Under the pieces are notes generated by a model. It was not told where the DNA came from, did no database searches, and saw only the letters and a list, made by a program, of their open reading frames with translations. Shown here piece after piece: positions 1-7,434 of a stretch of 64,000 nt of DNA. The position numbers and the translations under genes were made by a program. Source of the stretch: Dokdonella sp. (GTDB lineage: Bacteria; Pseudomonadota; Gammaproteobacteria; Xanthomonadales; Rhodanobacteraceae); the NCBI RefSeq assembly GCF_019634845.1, contig NZ_JAHCAQ010000015.1, forward strand, positions 34,150-98,149. The letters run 5' to 3'. Position 1 is the first letter of the stretch; the number at the start of each line of letters is the position of its first letter.

Positions 1-1497
1 GGTCCAGATCGCCAGCTTGGCATCGACGAGCTGGCCGTGGAAATGCAGGCCGAGCTCGGCCTGGTTGGCGGTTTCCTCGCCGAGCAGCGCATTGCCGATC
101 TCGAACGTCGCCGATGCCGCGTGTGGGCCGTGCGCAAACAGTTCCTCCTCGGCCGGCGCGCGCTGCGCACGGTCGAGGTTGAGCGTGAGGTGCCAGGCGT
201 CGTCGATGCGCCAGGTGAGACCTGCCGACAGACTGTGAGGTGCGAAGCTGCGTCGCGTCGAGTCGCGCGGACGGCTGCTGCGGTGGTCGAGGCGGGCGCC
301 CAGTTCCAGGTCCAGCGCAGCGAAGGCGTGACTGGCGACCGCGAACAGGCCCAGGCCGCGCGTGGTCGTGGGCGGCACGAAGGTTTCTTCGCCGAGCGCG
401 GCAAAGTCACGCTGCAGCGCCTGCACGCCAATGCTGCCCTGCCAGCCCGCCAGCGGCGTGGGCATGAACAGCACACGGGCCTCGTCGCTGAGGTTGCTGA
501 ACCGTGTCGCGGGCGCGTCGCCCTCGTACTCGGTGTGGTGGTAGTCGGTGCGGCCCAACGCGTATTCGATGCGGTCGATGCCGGGCAGCGGCGCGTTGAG
601 CGCGCCCTTGAGGTCGTAGCGCGTCTGCTGCAACTGCAGGTGGACGGCGGCCACGCCATGGGCGGCGTCGCCCGGTTCGGCTGGGTTGCCGTAGCTGTCG
701 AGGTAGCGCGACACCGACAAGCCGGCATAGCCCCAGGCGCCGAGCCACGAGCCGCCGAGCGCGCCGGCGTTGGTGTCGACATGGCTGTTGGGCAGGCGGC
801 CGCCGGGAATGGCGTAGTCGCCGTCGCGGCGGTTCATGCCGTCGGCGTGCAGCACGAAACCGGCGCTGCCGGCATCGACGCGAAACAGCTCGGTCTGGCC
901 GCGTGAAACACTGTCGTAGCCGGCCTGCACGCGTCCGCTGAATCCAGCGTCGGGCGCCTGCTGCGCGATGCGGCCATCGCTCACGTTGACCACGCCGCCG
1001 ATCGCACCGGAACCGTACAGCAGCGTGGCTGGCCCCTTGAGCACCTCGATGCGGTCGGCGAGGAATGGCTCGATGCCGACGGCATGGTCCTGGCTGATCG
1101 CGGAGACATCGCCGGCGCCGAGGCCATCGCTGAGCACGGCCACGCGCGGGCCGTCGAGACCGCGTATGACGGGGCGCCCGGCGGCTTGTCCGAAGGCCGT
1201 GGTTTGCACGCCGGGCAGGTTGGCCACGGTCTGGCCGAGCGTGCTGGCGCGCGCCTCGTCGAGGTCGGTGCCGCTCAGGACGCTGGCGGGCGTGACATTG
1301 CGGACGGCGTCGCGCGATGGCGCGGCGCCGCGCACGGTCACCACCGACAGCTCGGTCTGTGCGCGGCGGTCCACCGCCGGCAGGCTGCCGCTGTGTTCGG
1401 TATCCGCGTCGGTTGGTGGCGGTGCGGCGGACTGCGCAGCGGCGCAGCCGGCGGTGAGCAGCAGGAGCAGGGGCAGGGGCGACAGGCGGGTGGGCAT
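1..1497 (-). CDS. TonB-dependent outer-membrane receptor, ZnuD-like, C-terminus cut by window edge
   Basis: Reading the minus strand from the ATG at 1497 gives 499 open codons that run off the left edge, so this is the N-terminal part of the gene. A hydrophobic Sec-type signal (Leu-rich, residues 5-16) is followed by TAGC, which vaguely resembles a lipobox. A TonB-box-like stretch ELSVVTVRG lies at about 49-57, then a plug domain with LKGPATLLYGSGAIGG, and beta-strand-rich barrel sequence with segments such as RLPNSHVDTN and QTRYDLKG that recall ZnuD zinc receptors. Such receptors import metal or metal complexes across the outer membrane using TonB energy. The Zur-like palindrome just upstream supports zinc as the substrate. 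The substrate is inferred; the TonB-receptor family call is firm. Confidence 0.85.
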   Translation of the reverse strand, partial: MPTRLSPLPLLLLLTAGCAAAQSAAPPPTDADTEHSGSLPAVDRRAQTELSVVTVRGAAPSRDAVRNVTPASVLSGTDLDEARASTLGQTVANLPGVQTTAFGQAAGRPVIRGLDGPRVAVLSDGLGAGDVSAISQDHAVGIEPFLADRIEVLKGPATLLYGSGAIGGVVNVSDGRIAQQAPDAGFSGRVQAGYDSVSRGQTELFRVDAGSAGFVLHADGMNRRDGDYAIPGGRLPNSHVDTNAGALGGSWLGAWGYAGLSVSRYLDSYGNPAEPGDAAHGVAAVHLQLQQTRYDLKGALNAPLPGIDRIEYALGRTDYHHTEYEGDAPATRFSNLSDEARVLFMPTPLAGWQGSIGVQALQRDFAALGEETFVPPTTTRGLGLFAVASHAFAALDLELGARLDHRSSRPRDSTRRSFAPHSLSAGLTWRIDDAWHLTLNLDRAQRAPAEEELFAHGPHAASATFEIGNALLGEETANQAELGLHFHGQLVDAKLAIWT

Positions 1498-1524
1498 GGC
1501 AGGGCTCGAAATGACCGTGCGTGA

Positions 1525-1539
1525 TGTTATAAGATAACA
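1525..1539. promoter_or_regulatory. Zur-like operator between divergent genes
   Basis: TGTTAT-AAG-ATAACA is a perfect 6-3-6 inverted repeat in the 45-bp gap between the TonB receptor (-) and the MerC protein (+). It resembles the AT-rich TGTTATA/TATAACA core of Zur boxes in proteobacteria and stands out in a GC-rich background. It ends 3 bp before the ATG at 1543 and contains TATAAG, so it would overlap a -10 element on either strand and repress both genes when zinc is bound. Binding by Zur is inferred. Confidence 0.65.
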
Positions 1540-1542
1540 GCC

Positions 1543-2034
1543 ATGATCGAGTCGATGTGCCGGGAGTCATCACTGGTGGCCGCGCCGTCTGCGCTGCGCG
1601 ATCTGCGCACGAGTGCGGGCGATGCGGCGCACTGGCATGGCCGCGCCGACCGCTTTGGCGCAGTCGCTTCGCTGGTGTGCGCGGTGCATTGCGCGCTGCT
1701 GCCGCTCGTTCTCGGCGCGCTGCCGGTGTTGGGCCTGAGCTTCCTCGCCGATCATCGTTATGAGGCGATGTTCATTGCCTTCGCGAGTGTGCTGGCCACG
1801 CTGATGGTGGCCTACGGTTTTCGCCGCCATCGCCGCCTGCTCGCGCTGTGGCTGCTGCTGCCCGGCATCGCGCTGCTGTTGGCCGGTGCGTTCAGCGCGT
1901 TTGCGCACGGTTCCGCCCTGCACAGCATGCTGGTGGCCGTTGGCGGCGTGCTGGTGGCCGGCGCCCATGTGGTCAACCTGCGTCTGGCGCGCGGCTGCGT
2001 CAGGCCCGCTTGCCGCGTCCCCGACGTGGCGTGA
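1543..2034 (+). CDS. MerC-domain inner-membrane protein
   Basis: A 163-aa protein with a polar N-terminus (about 38 residues) and four hydrophobic segments. The first carries the metal-binding CxxHC pattern (C46, H49, C50) typical of MerC-family proteins, which sit in the inner membrane and move mercury or other soft metals. The ATG at 1543 begins 3 bp after the Zur-like palindrome; an in-frame ATG at 1555 is an alternative start. No mer genes are nearby, and the neighbours are a ZnuD-like receptor and a zinc CDF exporter, so a role in zinc handling is more likely than mercury resistance. The C-terminus contains two further Cys residues. Function is inferred from context. Confidence 0.75.
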   Translation: MIESMCRESSLVAAPSALRDLRTSAGDAAHWHGRADRFGAVASLVCAVHCALLPLVLGALPVLGLSFLADHRYEAMFIAFASVLATLMVAYGFRRHRRLLALWLLLPGIALLLAGAFSAFAHGSALHSMLVAVGGVLVAGAHVVNLRLARGCVRPACRVPDVA

Positions 2035-2064
2035 TTGTGTAACCGCATCGCGCTTGCCTAGCAT
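2035..2064 (+). promoter_or_regulatory. possible promoter for the CDF gene
   Basis: TTGTGT (2035-2040) and TAGCAT (2059-2064) are separated by 18 bp in the gap after the MerC gene. This would let the CDF exporter be transcribed separately from the Zur-box promoter. The match to a sigma-70 consensus is only fair. Confidence 0.3.
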
Positions 2065-2100
2065 CGCCGCGCGGTTGCCGCAGGCGATGCAGTTCCGACC

Positions 2101-3090
2101 ATGGCGCATTCCCACGATCACGCCCACGATCACGATCACGCCCACGATCACGATCACGATCACGATCACGATCACGATCACGATCACGATCACGACCACC
2201 ATGCACGGGCCGCCGGCGCGGGTCGCGAGCGCAAGCTGTTCGTTGCCTTTGCGCTGACCCTGGTCACGTTGCTGGCCGAAGCGGTCGGCGGTTACGTGGC
2301 GGGGTCGCTGGCGCTGCTGGCCGACGCCGGCCACATGCTGGTCGATGCGTTCGCGCTGCTGTTCGCCTGGCTCGGGGCGCGCATGGCGCGACGCGCCGCC
2401 GACGCGCGGCGCAGTTATGGTTACGCCCGCGTCGAGGTGCTGGTGGGCTATACCAATGCACTGGCCCAGTTCGTGTTGGTCAGCTGGATCGTGGTCGAGG
2501 CGGCGGCGCGGCTGTTCACGCCGGCACCGATCCTCAGTGGCGTCATGCTGGCGGTGGCGCTCGCTGGCCTGGTCGTCAACGCACTCGTGCTGCGCATGCT
2601 GCACGCGCATGACGAGGACGATCTCAATACGGCCAGTGCGCGTCTGCATGTGCTGGGCGATCTGCTCGGTTCGCTCGGTGCGGTCGCGGCGGCACTCGTG
2701 ATCGGCTGGTTCGGCTGGCTGTGGGCCGATCCGCTGATCTCGGTGCTGGTGGCGCTGCTGCTGGTGCGCAGCGCATGGCGGCTGGTCGCGCGCAGCGCCC
2801 ACATCCTGCTCGAGGGTGCACCGTCGGGAGTCGACGAGGAACGCGTGGTCGCGGCGCTCGAGCGCGCTGCCGCTCCGGTGTGCGACGTACACCACGTCCA
2901 TGTGTGGCAGCTCGCCGGCGGCAGCAGCGTCGCCACGCTGCATGCCCGTGTGCGGGCAGGCGAGTCAGCCGATGCCGCGCTCGACGCGGTGCGCGCCGTG
3001 CTGCGTCGCGAGTTCGGCATCGCGCATGCCACGATCCAGCTCGAGTCCGAGCCGTGCCCGCCGGCCCGTTGTGGCCATGATCACGCCTGA
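2101..3090 (+). CDS. CDF-family zinc exporter with His/Asp-repeat N-terminus
   Basis: A 329-aa cation diffusion facilitator. Residues 1-35 are almost entirely His-Asp repeats, a cytoplasmic metal-binding tail. Six hydrophobic segments follow. HxxxD metal-site motifs are present in the second (H78, D82) and fifth (H183, D187) segments, the Zn/Cd-type site of ZitB/CzcD proteins. A soluble C-terminal domain contains the HHVHVWQL segment usual for the family, and the protein ends with another small CGHDH cluster. It exports Zn2+ by proton antiport at the inner membrane. The gene lies 66 bp after the MerC gene. No good Shine-Dalgarno precedes the ATG. Length is close to that of other ZitB-like proteins once the repeat tail is allowed for. 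Confidence 0.92.
   Translation: MAHSHDHAHDHDHAHDHDHDHDHDHDHDHDHDHHARAAGAGRERKLFVAFALTLVTLLAEAVGGYVAGSLALLADAGHMLVDAFALLFAWLGARMARRAADARRSYGYARVEVLVGYTNALAQFVLVSWIVVEAAARLFTPAPILSGVMLAVALAGLVVNALVLRMLHAHDEDDLNTASARLHVLGDLLGSLGAVAAALVIGWFGWLWADPLISVLVALLLVRSAWRLVARSAHILLEGAPSGVDEERVVAALERAAAPVCDVHHVHVWQLAGGSSVATLHARVRAGESADAALDAVRAVLRREFGIAHATIQLESEPCPPARCGHDHA
2143..2190 (+). repeat. (CACGAT)8 tandem hexanucleotide repeat inside the CDF gene
   Basis: Eight perfect CACGAT units encode (His-Asp)8. Interrupted copies of the same unit run from about 2114 to 2142, and two variant codon pairs follow. The unit is a multiple of three, so copy-number change by slippage would lengthen or shorten the metal-binding tail without breaking the frame. 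Confidence 0.95.
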
Positions 3091-3202
3091 GTGGCGACGC
3101 AGTCTGCCGCCCGGGGTCGCGCTGCCACGGCCGCGGCGGTTGCGCAGGCGCCGCAGGCTGCTATCCTGCGCGCCCGTTTATCGAACCGGATCAGGAGCCA
3201 CC

Positions 3203-3388
3203 ATGGGCAAGGGCGATCGCAAGACACGCAAGGGCAAGATTTCCATCTGCAGTTACGGCAATGCACGCCCGCACGCGGGCAGGAAGGGCAGCGCGGCAGC
3301 CGTGGCCGGCAAGCCGGCCGCCAAGAAGGCCGCTCCGGTCAAGAAGGCCGCTCCGGCCAAGAAGGCAGCCCCCAAGAAGTCGGCCTGA
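3203..3388 (+). CDS. 30S ribosomal protein bTHX with Lys/Ala-rich tail
   Basis: A 61-aa very basic protein beginning MGKGDRKTRKGKI, the signature of the small ribosomal protein THX, which sits in the head of the 30S subunit in the groups that have it. The SD AGGAG at 3192-3196 fixes the start; TATCCT near 3161-3166 is a plausible -10. Classical THX is about 26-35 residues. Here the core is followed by a C-terminal extension of KKAAP-type repeats (residues about 35-61) encoded by near-identical 18-bp units at 3323, 3341 and 3359. The tail resembles histone-H1-like or disordered RNA-binding tails. Family call firm; role of the tail unknown. Confidence 0.85.
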   Translation: MGKGDRKTRKGKISICSYGNARPHAGRKGSAAAVAGKPAAKKAAPVKKAAPAKKAAPKKSA

Positions 3389-3643
3389 GCATCGCGCCGG
3401 GCAGGCCCTGCGCGGCCGGTCGGTGGGCATTGGCGGCGACTCAACGAAAAGTTAGCTTTTCTGTCTTGATACCGGTATAGTCGCGCGCACTGTGTTCGCC
3501 AGGGTCACCGTGAATCGTGACCTTGATGCAGTCGATCTGACGATCCGCTTCATCGTTTCGCCTCGCTTGCTCCCGGCAACCCAGTCTCGACACGGGCATT
3601 TCCGTGATCGCGATTCCATTGTGTTTCCAGGAGTTTTGCAAAG

Positions 3644-3853
3644 ATGTCCAATCGTCAAAGCGGCACGGTCAAGTGGTTCAACGATGCGAAGGGCTTCGGC
3701 TTCATCACGCCCGAGAGCGGCCCCGACCTGTTCGTGCACTTTCGCGCCATCCAGGGCACCGGCTTCAAGTCGTTGCAGGAAGGCCAGCGCGTGACCTTCA
3801 TCGCCGTCCAGGGCCAGAAGGGCATGCAGGCTGATCAGGTGCAGGTCGTCTGA
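3644..3853 (+). CDS. CspA-family cold-shock protein
   Basis: A 69-aa single OB-fold protein. It carries both RNA-binding motifs, KGFGFI (residues 16-21) and LFVHF (29-33), and the family start SGTVKWFN. These proteins bind single-stranded RNA and DNA and melt mRNA structure. The gap upstream (3389-3643) has no gene and holds AT-richer sequence with TATAGT at 3475-3480, consistent with a promoter and a 5' leader of about 160 nt, as in cold-regulated csp genes. A strong terminator follows directly, so the gene is probably monocistronic. Confidence 0.95.
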   Translation: MSNRQSGTVKWFNDAKGFGFITPESGPDLFVHFRAIQGTGFKSLQEGQRVTFIAVQGQKGMQADQVQVV

Positions 3854-3880
3854 TCGAGCATCGTTCAGCGAATGACCAAA

Positions 3881-3908
3881 CCCCGGGTGGCGACACCCGG
3901 GGTTTTTT
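3881..3908 (+). terminator. Rho-independent terminator of the cold-shock gene
   Basis: A perfect 9-bp stem CCCCGGGTG / CACCCGGGG with a GCGA loop is followed by six T residues, 27 bp after the csp stop codon. Confidence 0.95.
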
Positions 3909-4030
3909 ATTGGCCGCGCAGCGCGGCTGAATCGCTGCCAACCCGTGACCGCCCCATGCGCGCCGGCCGACCGCGGTCGGCGCTGGCGTGGCATCCTCTG
4001 GCGTCGATCCCTGCAGTGGAGGATTGCGTC

Positions 4031-4597
4031 ATGGCCCATGACATCGCCGTCATCGTTGGCAGCCTGCGCAAGGAATCGTTCAACCGCAAGTTTGCGCGCG
4101 TGCTGATCGATCTGGCGCCCGCCAGCCTGCGCATGCAGATCGTCGAGATCGGTGCCTTGCCGCTGTACAACCAGGATCTCGATGAGGCCGGTGCGGTGGT
4201 GCCGCCGGCCTGGACCGCGTTCCGCGAGCGCATGCGCGCGGCGCAGGGCGTGCTGTTCGTGACGCCCGAATACAACCGTTCGGTACCCGCCGTGCTCAAG
4301 AACGCGATTGATGTCGGTTCGCGTCCCTACGGTCACAGCGTGTGGGCCGGCAAGCCGGCCGCGGTGGCCAGCGTGTCGATCGGTGCGATCGCAGGTTTTG
4401 GCGCCAACCATCACCTGCGTCAGTCGTTGGTGTTCGTCGACATGCCCGTGTTGCAGCAACCCGAGGCCTACATCGGTGGGGCGGGTAGTCTGTTCGACGC
4501 CCAGGGCGAGTTGAGCAATGCCGGCACGCGCGAGTTTGCCGCCAGGTTCATCCAGGCCTACGCAGCCTGGGTCGAGCGGCTGCTCGGCCGTGCCTGA
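4031..4597 (+). CDS. NAD(P)H-dependent FMN reductase-family protein
   Basis: A 188-aa flavodoxin-fold protein. The N-terminal GSLRKESFNRK loop binds the FMN phosphate, and TPEYNRSVPAVLKNAID is the characteristic second motif of this quinone/FMN reductase family (ChrR, ArsH, YieF relatives). It probably reduces quinones, flavins or azo-type substrates in the cytoplasm with NAD(P)H. The start is the ATG at 4031, with the SD GGAGGA just upstream (4018-4023). It is convergent with corA, whose stop lies 2 bp away. Confidence 0.88.
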   Translation: MAHDIAVIVGSLRKESFNRKFARVLIDLAPASLRMQIVEIGALPLYNQDLDEAGAVVPPAWTAFRERMRAAQGVLFVTPEYNRSVPAVLKNAIDVGSRPYGHSVWAGKPAAVASVSIGAIAGFGANHHLRQSLVFVDMPVLQQPEAYIGGAGSLFDAQGELSNAGTREFAARFIQAYAAWVERLLGRA

Positions 4598-4599
4598 GG

Positions 4600-5529
4600 T
4601 CAGACCCAGCCGCGCCGCCGCAGCCATGCCAGCGGCAGTACGGCGCTGAGCGTGATCACGCCCAGCGCGATCGCATAGCCATACGGCCACTGCAGTTCGG
4701 GCATGTTGTGGAAGTTCATGCCCCAGATGCCGGCCAGCACCATCGGCGGGATCGATACCACCGAGGCGATGGTGAGGATCTTGATCACATCGTTCTGCTC
4801 GATGTTGATGAAGCCGAGCACGGCGTCGAGCAGGAACTGCAGCTTGTCGGTCAGTTGGCTGTCGAATTCGGCCAGAACTTCCAGATCCTTGCCGATCGCA
4901 TCGGCGCGCTGGTGCAGGGGACGATCCATGCCGTGGCCGTGGCAATCGCGCAGGAACAGCATCAGTCGCTGCAGTCCCGTGGCCGATTGGCGCATGCGCG
5001 TGAGGCGCGCTTCGAGGTGACCCAGTTCGGCCAGCGCCTGGCGCAGGGTGTCGCCGCGCTCGCGCGCCGTGCCGAAGATGCGCAGCGAGAGCTGGCCGGT
5101 TTCGGCCGAAACGTGTTCGAGCCGGTCAGCGTTGGTGGCGACGATGGCCTCGATGATCGTGAGCAGCGCTTCGGCGGCGGTCAGCGACGGCGCCGCGCTG
5201 ACGCGCGCTGCGGCGAGTTCGAAGGCTGGCGATACCGCATAGCGGATCGTGATCACGCGCCGTGGCAGCAACAAAAAGCCGACCGGCGATTGTGCGGTGC
5301 TGTCGCTGTGGCTGAAATACGGTACGCCCAGCCGCAGCACGCCGTCGCTGACGTCGATGCGGCTCGACAACTCGAGGCTGCCCAGTTCCTCGCGCGTGGG
5401 CAGGGTCACGGCGCAGGCCTGCTCGACCTGGCGGATCTCGTCGACCGTCGGCGCGATGAGATCGAGCCAGACGGCGCCGATCTCGCCGCTGGCGCCGCCG
5501 CTGCGGCCGGGATGGTGGTGGATCAACAT
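4600..5529 (-). CDS. corA: CorA-family divalent cation (Mg2+/Co2+) channel
   Basis: A 309-aa protein from the ATG at 5529. A soluble alpha/beta N-terminal domain and long helices (about 130-230) precede two C-terminal transmembrane helices. The pore signature GMN (residues 270-272) is followed by FHNMPELQWPYGY, matching the CorA rather than the ZntB consensus. The last residues are basic (RRRGW), as usual. It forms a pentameric Mg2+/Co2+ channel in the inner membrane. An in-frame upstream start at 5637 would overlap the divergent rhomboid gene and adds residues unlike CorA, so 5529 is preferred. The zinc genes a few kb away do not form an operon with it. Confidence 0.9.
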   Translation of the reverse strand: MLIHHHPGRSGGASGEIGAVWLDLIAPTVDEIRQVEQACAVTLPTREELGSLELSSRIDVSDGVLRLGVPYFSHSDSTAQSPVGFLLLPRRVITIRYAVSPAFELAAARVSAAPSLTAAEALLTIIEAIVATNADRLEHVSAETGQLSLRIFGTARERGDTLRQALAELGHLEARLTRMRQSATGLQRLMLFLRDCHGHGMDRPLHQRADAIGKDLEVLAEFDSQLTDKLQFLLDAVLGFINIEQNDVIKILTIASVVSIPPMVLAGIWGMNFHNMPELQWPYGYAIALGVITLSAVLPLAWLRRRGWV

Positions 5530-5615
5530 GGGGCAGTGGCCGTCGCAAGACTTGTTGCCGCGATGGCGCGCATCATATCGTTCACCGCCCCGCCACTGCA
5601 CGAGGTCCGGTCCGG

Positions 5616-6236
5616 ATGATGGCTCAAGGCTACGCAACGCTGGCGATCATCGCCGTTACCTGTGTTGTCTCGTTCATGGGGTTCTCCAACCCGGCGCTCA
5701 TCTCGCGGCTGATCCTGTGGTCGCCGGCGATCACGCGCGGCCGCGAGTATTGGCGCCTGGCGACCTGCGGCCTGATCCACGCCGACGTGCCGCATCTGCT
5801 GTTCAACATGATCACGCTGTACTTCTTCGGCGCATTGATCGAGGCGTTCTACAGCGTGCGGGTCGGCGAACTCGGTTTCGTGCTGTTTTACGTGGCGGGC
5901 CTGGTGGTGTCGTCGCTGCCGAGCTGGTACGAGCACCGCAATGACGGCGGCTATCGCAGTCTGGGTGCCTCGGGCGCCGTCAGCGCGGTGCTGTTCGCCT
6001 ACATCCTGCTGCGGCCATGGTCGCAGATCATCGTCTTCGTGGTGCCGATGCCGGCCATCCTGTACGCGGTGCTCTACCTGGGCTACACGATCTACATGGA
6101 GCGCCAGCGCAGCGACAACATCAACCACAGCGCGCATCTGTGGGGTGCCCTGTACGGCGTCGTGGTGACGGCGCTGGTCGAGCCGCGCGTGCTCGGTGCG
6201 TTCGTGTCGCAACTGCTGCGCCCGCTGGCGCAGTGA
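5616..6236 (+). CDS. rhomboid-family intramembrane serine protease
   Basis: A 206-aa protein with about six hydrophobic segments. The catalytic serine lies in GASGA (S119) and the catalytic histidine in HLWGA (H174); the HxxxxHxxxN pattern in the second helix region (LIHADVPHLLFN) is intact. It cleaves substrate transmembrane segments in the inner membrane. Two adjacent ATG codons (5616, 5619) are possible starts; GAGGT at 5602 favours the first. It is a compact bacterial rhomboid without an extra soluble domain. Neighbours give no hint of its substrate. Confidence 0.88.
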   Translation: MMAQGYATLAIIAVTCVVSFMGFSNPALISRLILWSPAITRGREYWRLATCGLIHADVPHLLFNMITLYFFGALIEAFYSVRVGELGFVLFYVAGLVVSSLPSWYEHRNDGGYRSLGASGAVSAVLFAYILLRPWSQIIVFVVPMPAILYAVLYLGYTIYMERQRSDNINHSAHLWGALYGVVVTALVEPRVLGAFVSQLLRPLAQ

Positions 6237-6246
6237 TGGTGCAGCG

Positions 6247-6948
6247 TCAGTCGGCGTAGGCGGTGGCCAGTGCCGTCAGGTGGTCGCGTTCGGTCGGTGC
6301 CAGGTGCGGTGCGAGCAGGGCGATGACGCGGCGCATCGCAGCGCGCGGGTCGCCGATGCTGCCGTCATAGTGGTTGTTGCGCACGCTGTCGTAGCCGACC
6401 CAGAACGTGACCAGTGCCATCGCGTTCTCGACGAGGACGTCCAGTTCGGCGGGCGCCAGCCGCAACACGCCGTCGGCGACGAATTGGCGCAGCAGGGTGC
6501 GCGCGCTGACGGTGGCACGGTCGAGGATCCGGGCGAAGCGCGTGCGGATGCGCCGGTTGCGCGCCAGGATGTCGACCAGATCGCGGTGCAGGAAGCGGTA
6601 GTCGCCGATGGTCTCGAACAGCAGGTGCAGCTGCAGCCACAGGTCCTCGATGTTGGGATTGCGCGCGGTCGGCAGCAGCAGGGCGTCGTCGATGCGATTT
6701 TCATAGGCGCCGAACAGGCGCTCGACGATGTCGTCCTTGCTGCGGAAGTGGTAGTACAGGTTGCCGGGGCTGATGCCGGTTTCGTCGGCGATGTGGTTGG
6801 TGGTGACGTTGGGTTCGCCGTGGGCGTTGAACATCGCCAGGCTGGTGTCGAGGATGCGCTCGCGGGTCGGTCGCGCGGCACGCCGCCCGGCGCCTACGGG
6901 CGCGTTGGCCGCGCTGGCGGCAAGGTCGATGGGTGGCGGGTCCTTCAT
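6247..6948 (-). CDS. TetR-family transcriptional regulator
   Basis: About 233 aa from the ATG at 6948. An in-frame TTG at 7035, 6 bp after the acyl-CoA-binding-protein stop, is an alternative start adding 29 basic, Pro-rich residues. The helix-turn-helix is clear (TRERILDTSLAMFN, then HIADETGISPGNLYYHF). A C-terminal ligand-binding half follows with FETIGDYRFLHRDL, a pattern seen in TetR regulators near lipid and polyhydroxyalkanoate genes. It lies downstream of, and on the same strand as, the acyl-CoA-binding-protein gene and next to the divergent fatty acyl-CoA reductase gene. Sensing an acyl-CoA is a reasonable guess but unproven. Confidence 0.85.
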   Translation of the reverse strand: MKDPPPIDLAASAANAPVGAGRRAARPTRERILDTSLAMFNAHGEPNVTTNHIADETGISPGNLYYHFRSKDDIVERLFGAYENRIDDALLLPTARNPNIEDLWLQLHLLFETIGDYRFLHRDLVDILARNRRIRTRFARILDRATVSARTLLRQFVADGVLRLAPAELDVLVENAMALVTFWVGYDSVRNNHYDGSIGDPRAAMRRVIALLAPHLAPTERDHLTALATAYAD

Positions 6949-7041
6949 TCGCCAGTCCGGCGCGCTGCCGCGACCCTTGCGCGCGCGCGGCGTGGGCGGA
7001 TCCTGGCGGCCTGGCGTCGAGACTGCCTTTTTCAAGGACGT

Positions 7042-7299
7042 TCAGCCGCCGAGCTTCTTCACCAGGTCGATGTACTTCTGCTGCGCGTCCTCGGCCTTGG
7101 TGCCCTTGAGCTTGGCCCAGGCCTCGTACTTGGCGGTGCCGACGAAATCGAAGAAGCCCGGCTTGGGCCCGGACACGTCGCCTTCGGCACCTTGCTTGTA
7201 CAGCGCGTAGAGCTTGAGCAGGGTGTCGTTGTCGGGACGTTCGTCGAGCTTCTTGACGGCTGCGGCGGCATTCTCGAATCGTGCTTTCAGGTCGGCCAT
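7042..7299 (-). CDS. acyl-CoA-binding protein (ACBP)
   Basis: An 85-aa four-helix protein of standard ACBP length. Family landmarks are YALYKQGAEGDVSGPKPGFFDF and KYEAWAKLKGTKAEDAQQKYI. It binds long-chain acyl-CoA in the cytosol, buffering and delivering it to enzymes. The start is the ATG at 7299; an upstream start at 7317 adds six residues foreign to the family. It is transcribed divergently from the fatty acyl-CoA reductase gene (136 bp apart), which uses exactly this ligand, and precedes the TetR gene. ACBP is scattered in bacteria, so the pairing is informative. Confidence 0.95.
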   Translation of the reverse strand: MADLKARFENAAAAVKKLDERPDNDTLLKLYALYKQGAEGDVSGPKPGFFDFVGTAKYEAWAKLKGTKAEDAQQKYIDLVKKLGG

Positions 7300-7434
7300 G
7301 GCGTGGTTCCGTAGCATCGCAGCGGCAATTGGCGCAGCTTACAACAGGGTCGCCGCCGGCGGCCATTCGCGTAGCCAGCGGCGCGCCGGCAAGGCTATGC
7401 TTGCGCGGCGAGTCATCGGCAGAGGACGTGGCAC

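Noticed and set aside
407-1573. 388-aa minus-strand frame across the TonB receptor region
   Set aside because: It is Arg/Pro-rich and frame-shifted relative to the receptor frame, which carries clear TonB-receptor motifs.
1543-2034. Mercury-resistance locus
   Set aside because: MerC stands alone without merR, merT, merP or merA; the Zur-like box and zinc neighbours point elsewhere.
2110-2200. CRISPR-like regular array
   Set aside because: The repeat is a 6-bp coding microsatellite with no spacers.
1570-2943. 457-aa minus-strand open frame over the MerC and CDF genes
   Set aside because: Gln/His/Arg-rich antisense translation of two well-supported genes, with the CACGAT repeat read as a run of Ile/Val; no family features.
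4600-5529. ZntB zinc transporter as part of the zinc module
   Set aside because: The pore motif GMN followed by MPELxW fits CorA better, and the gene is separated and oppositely oriented.
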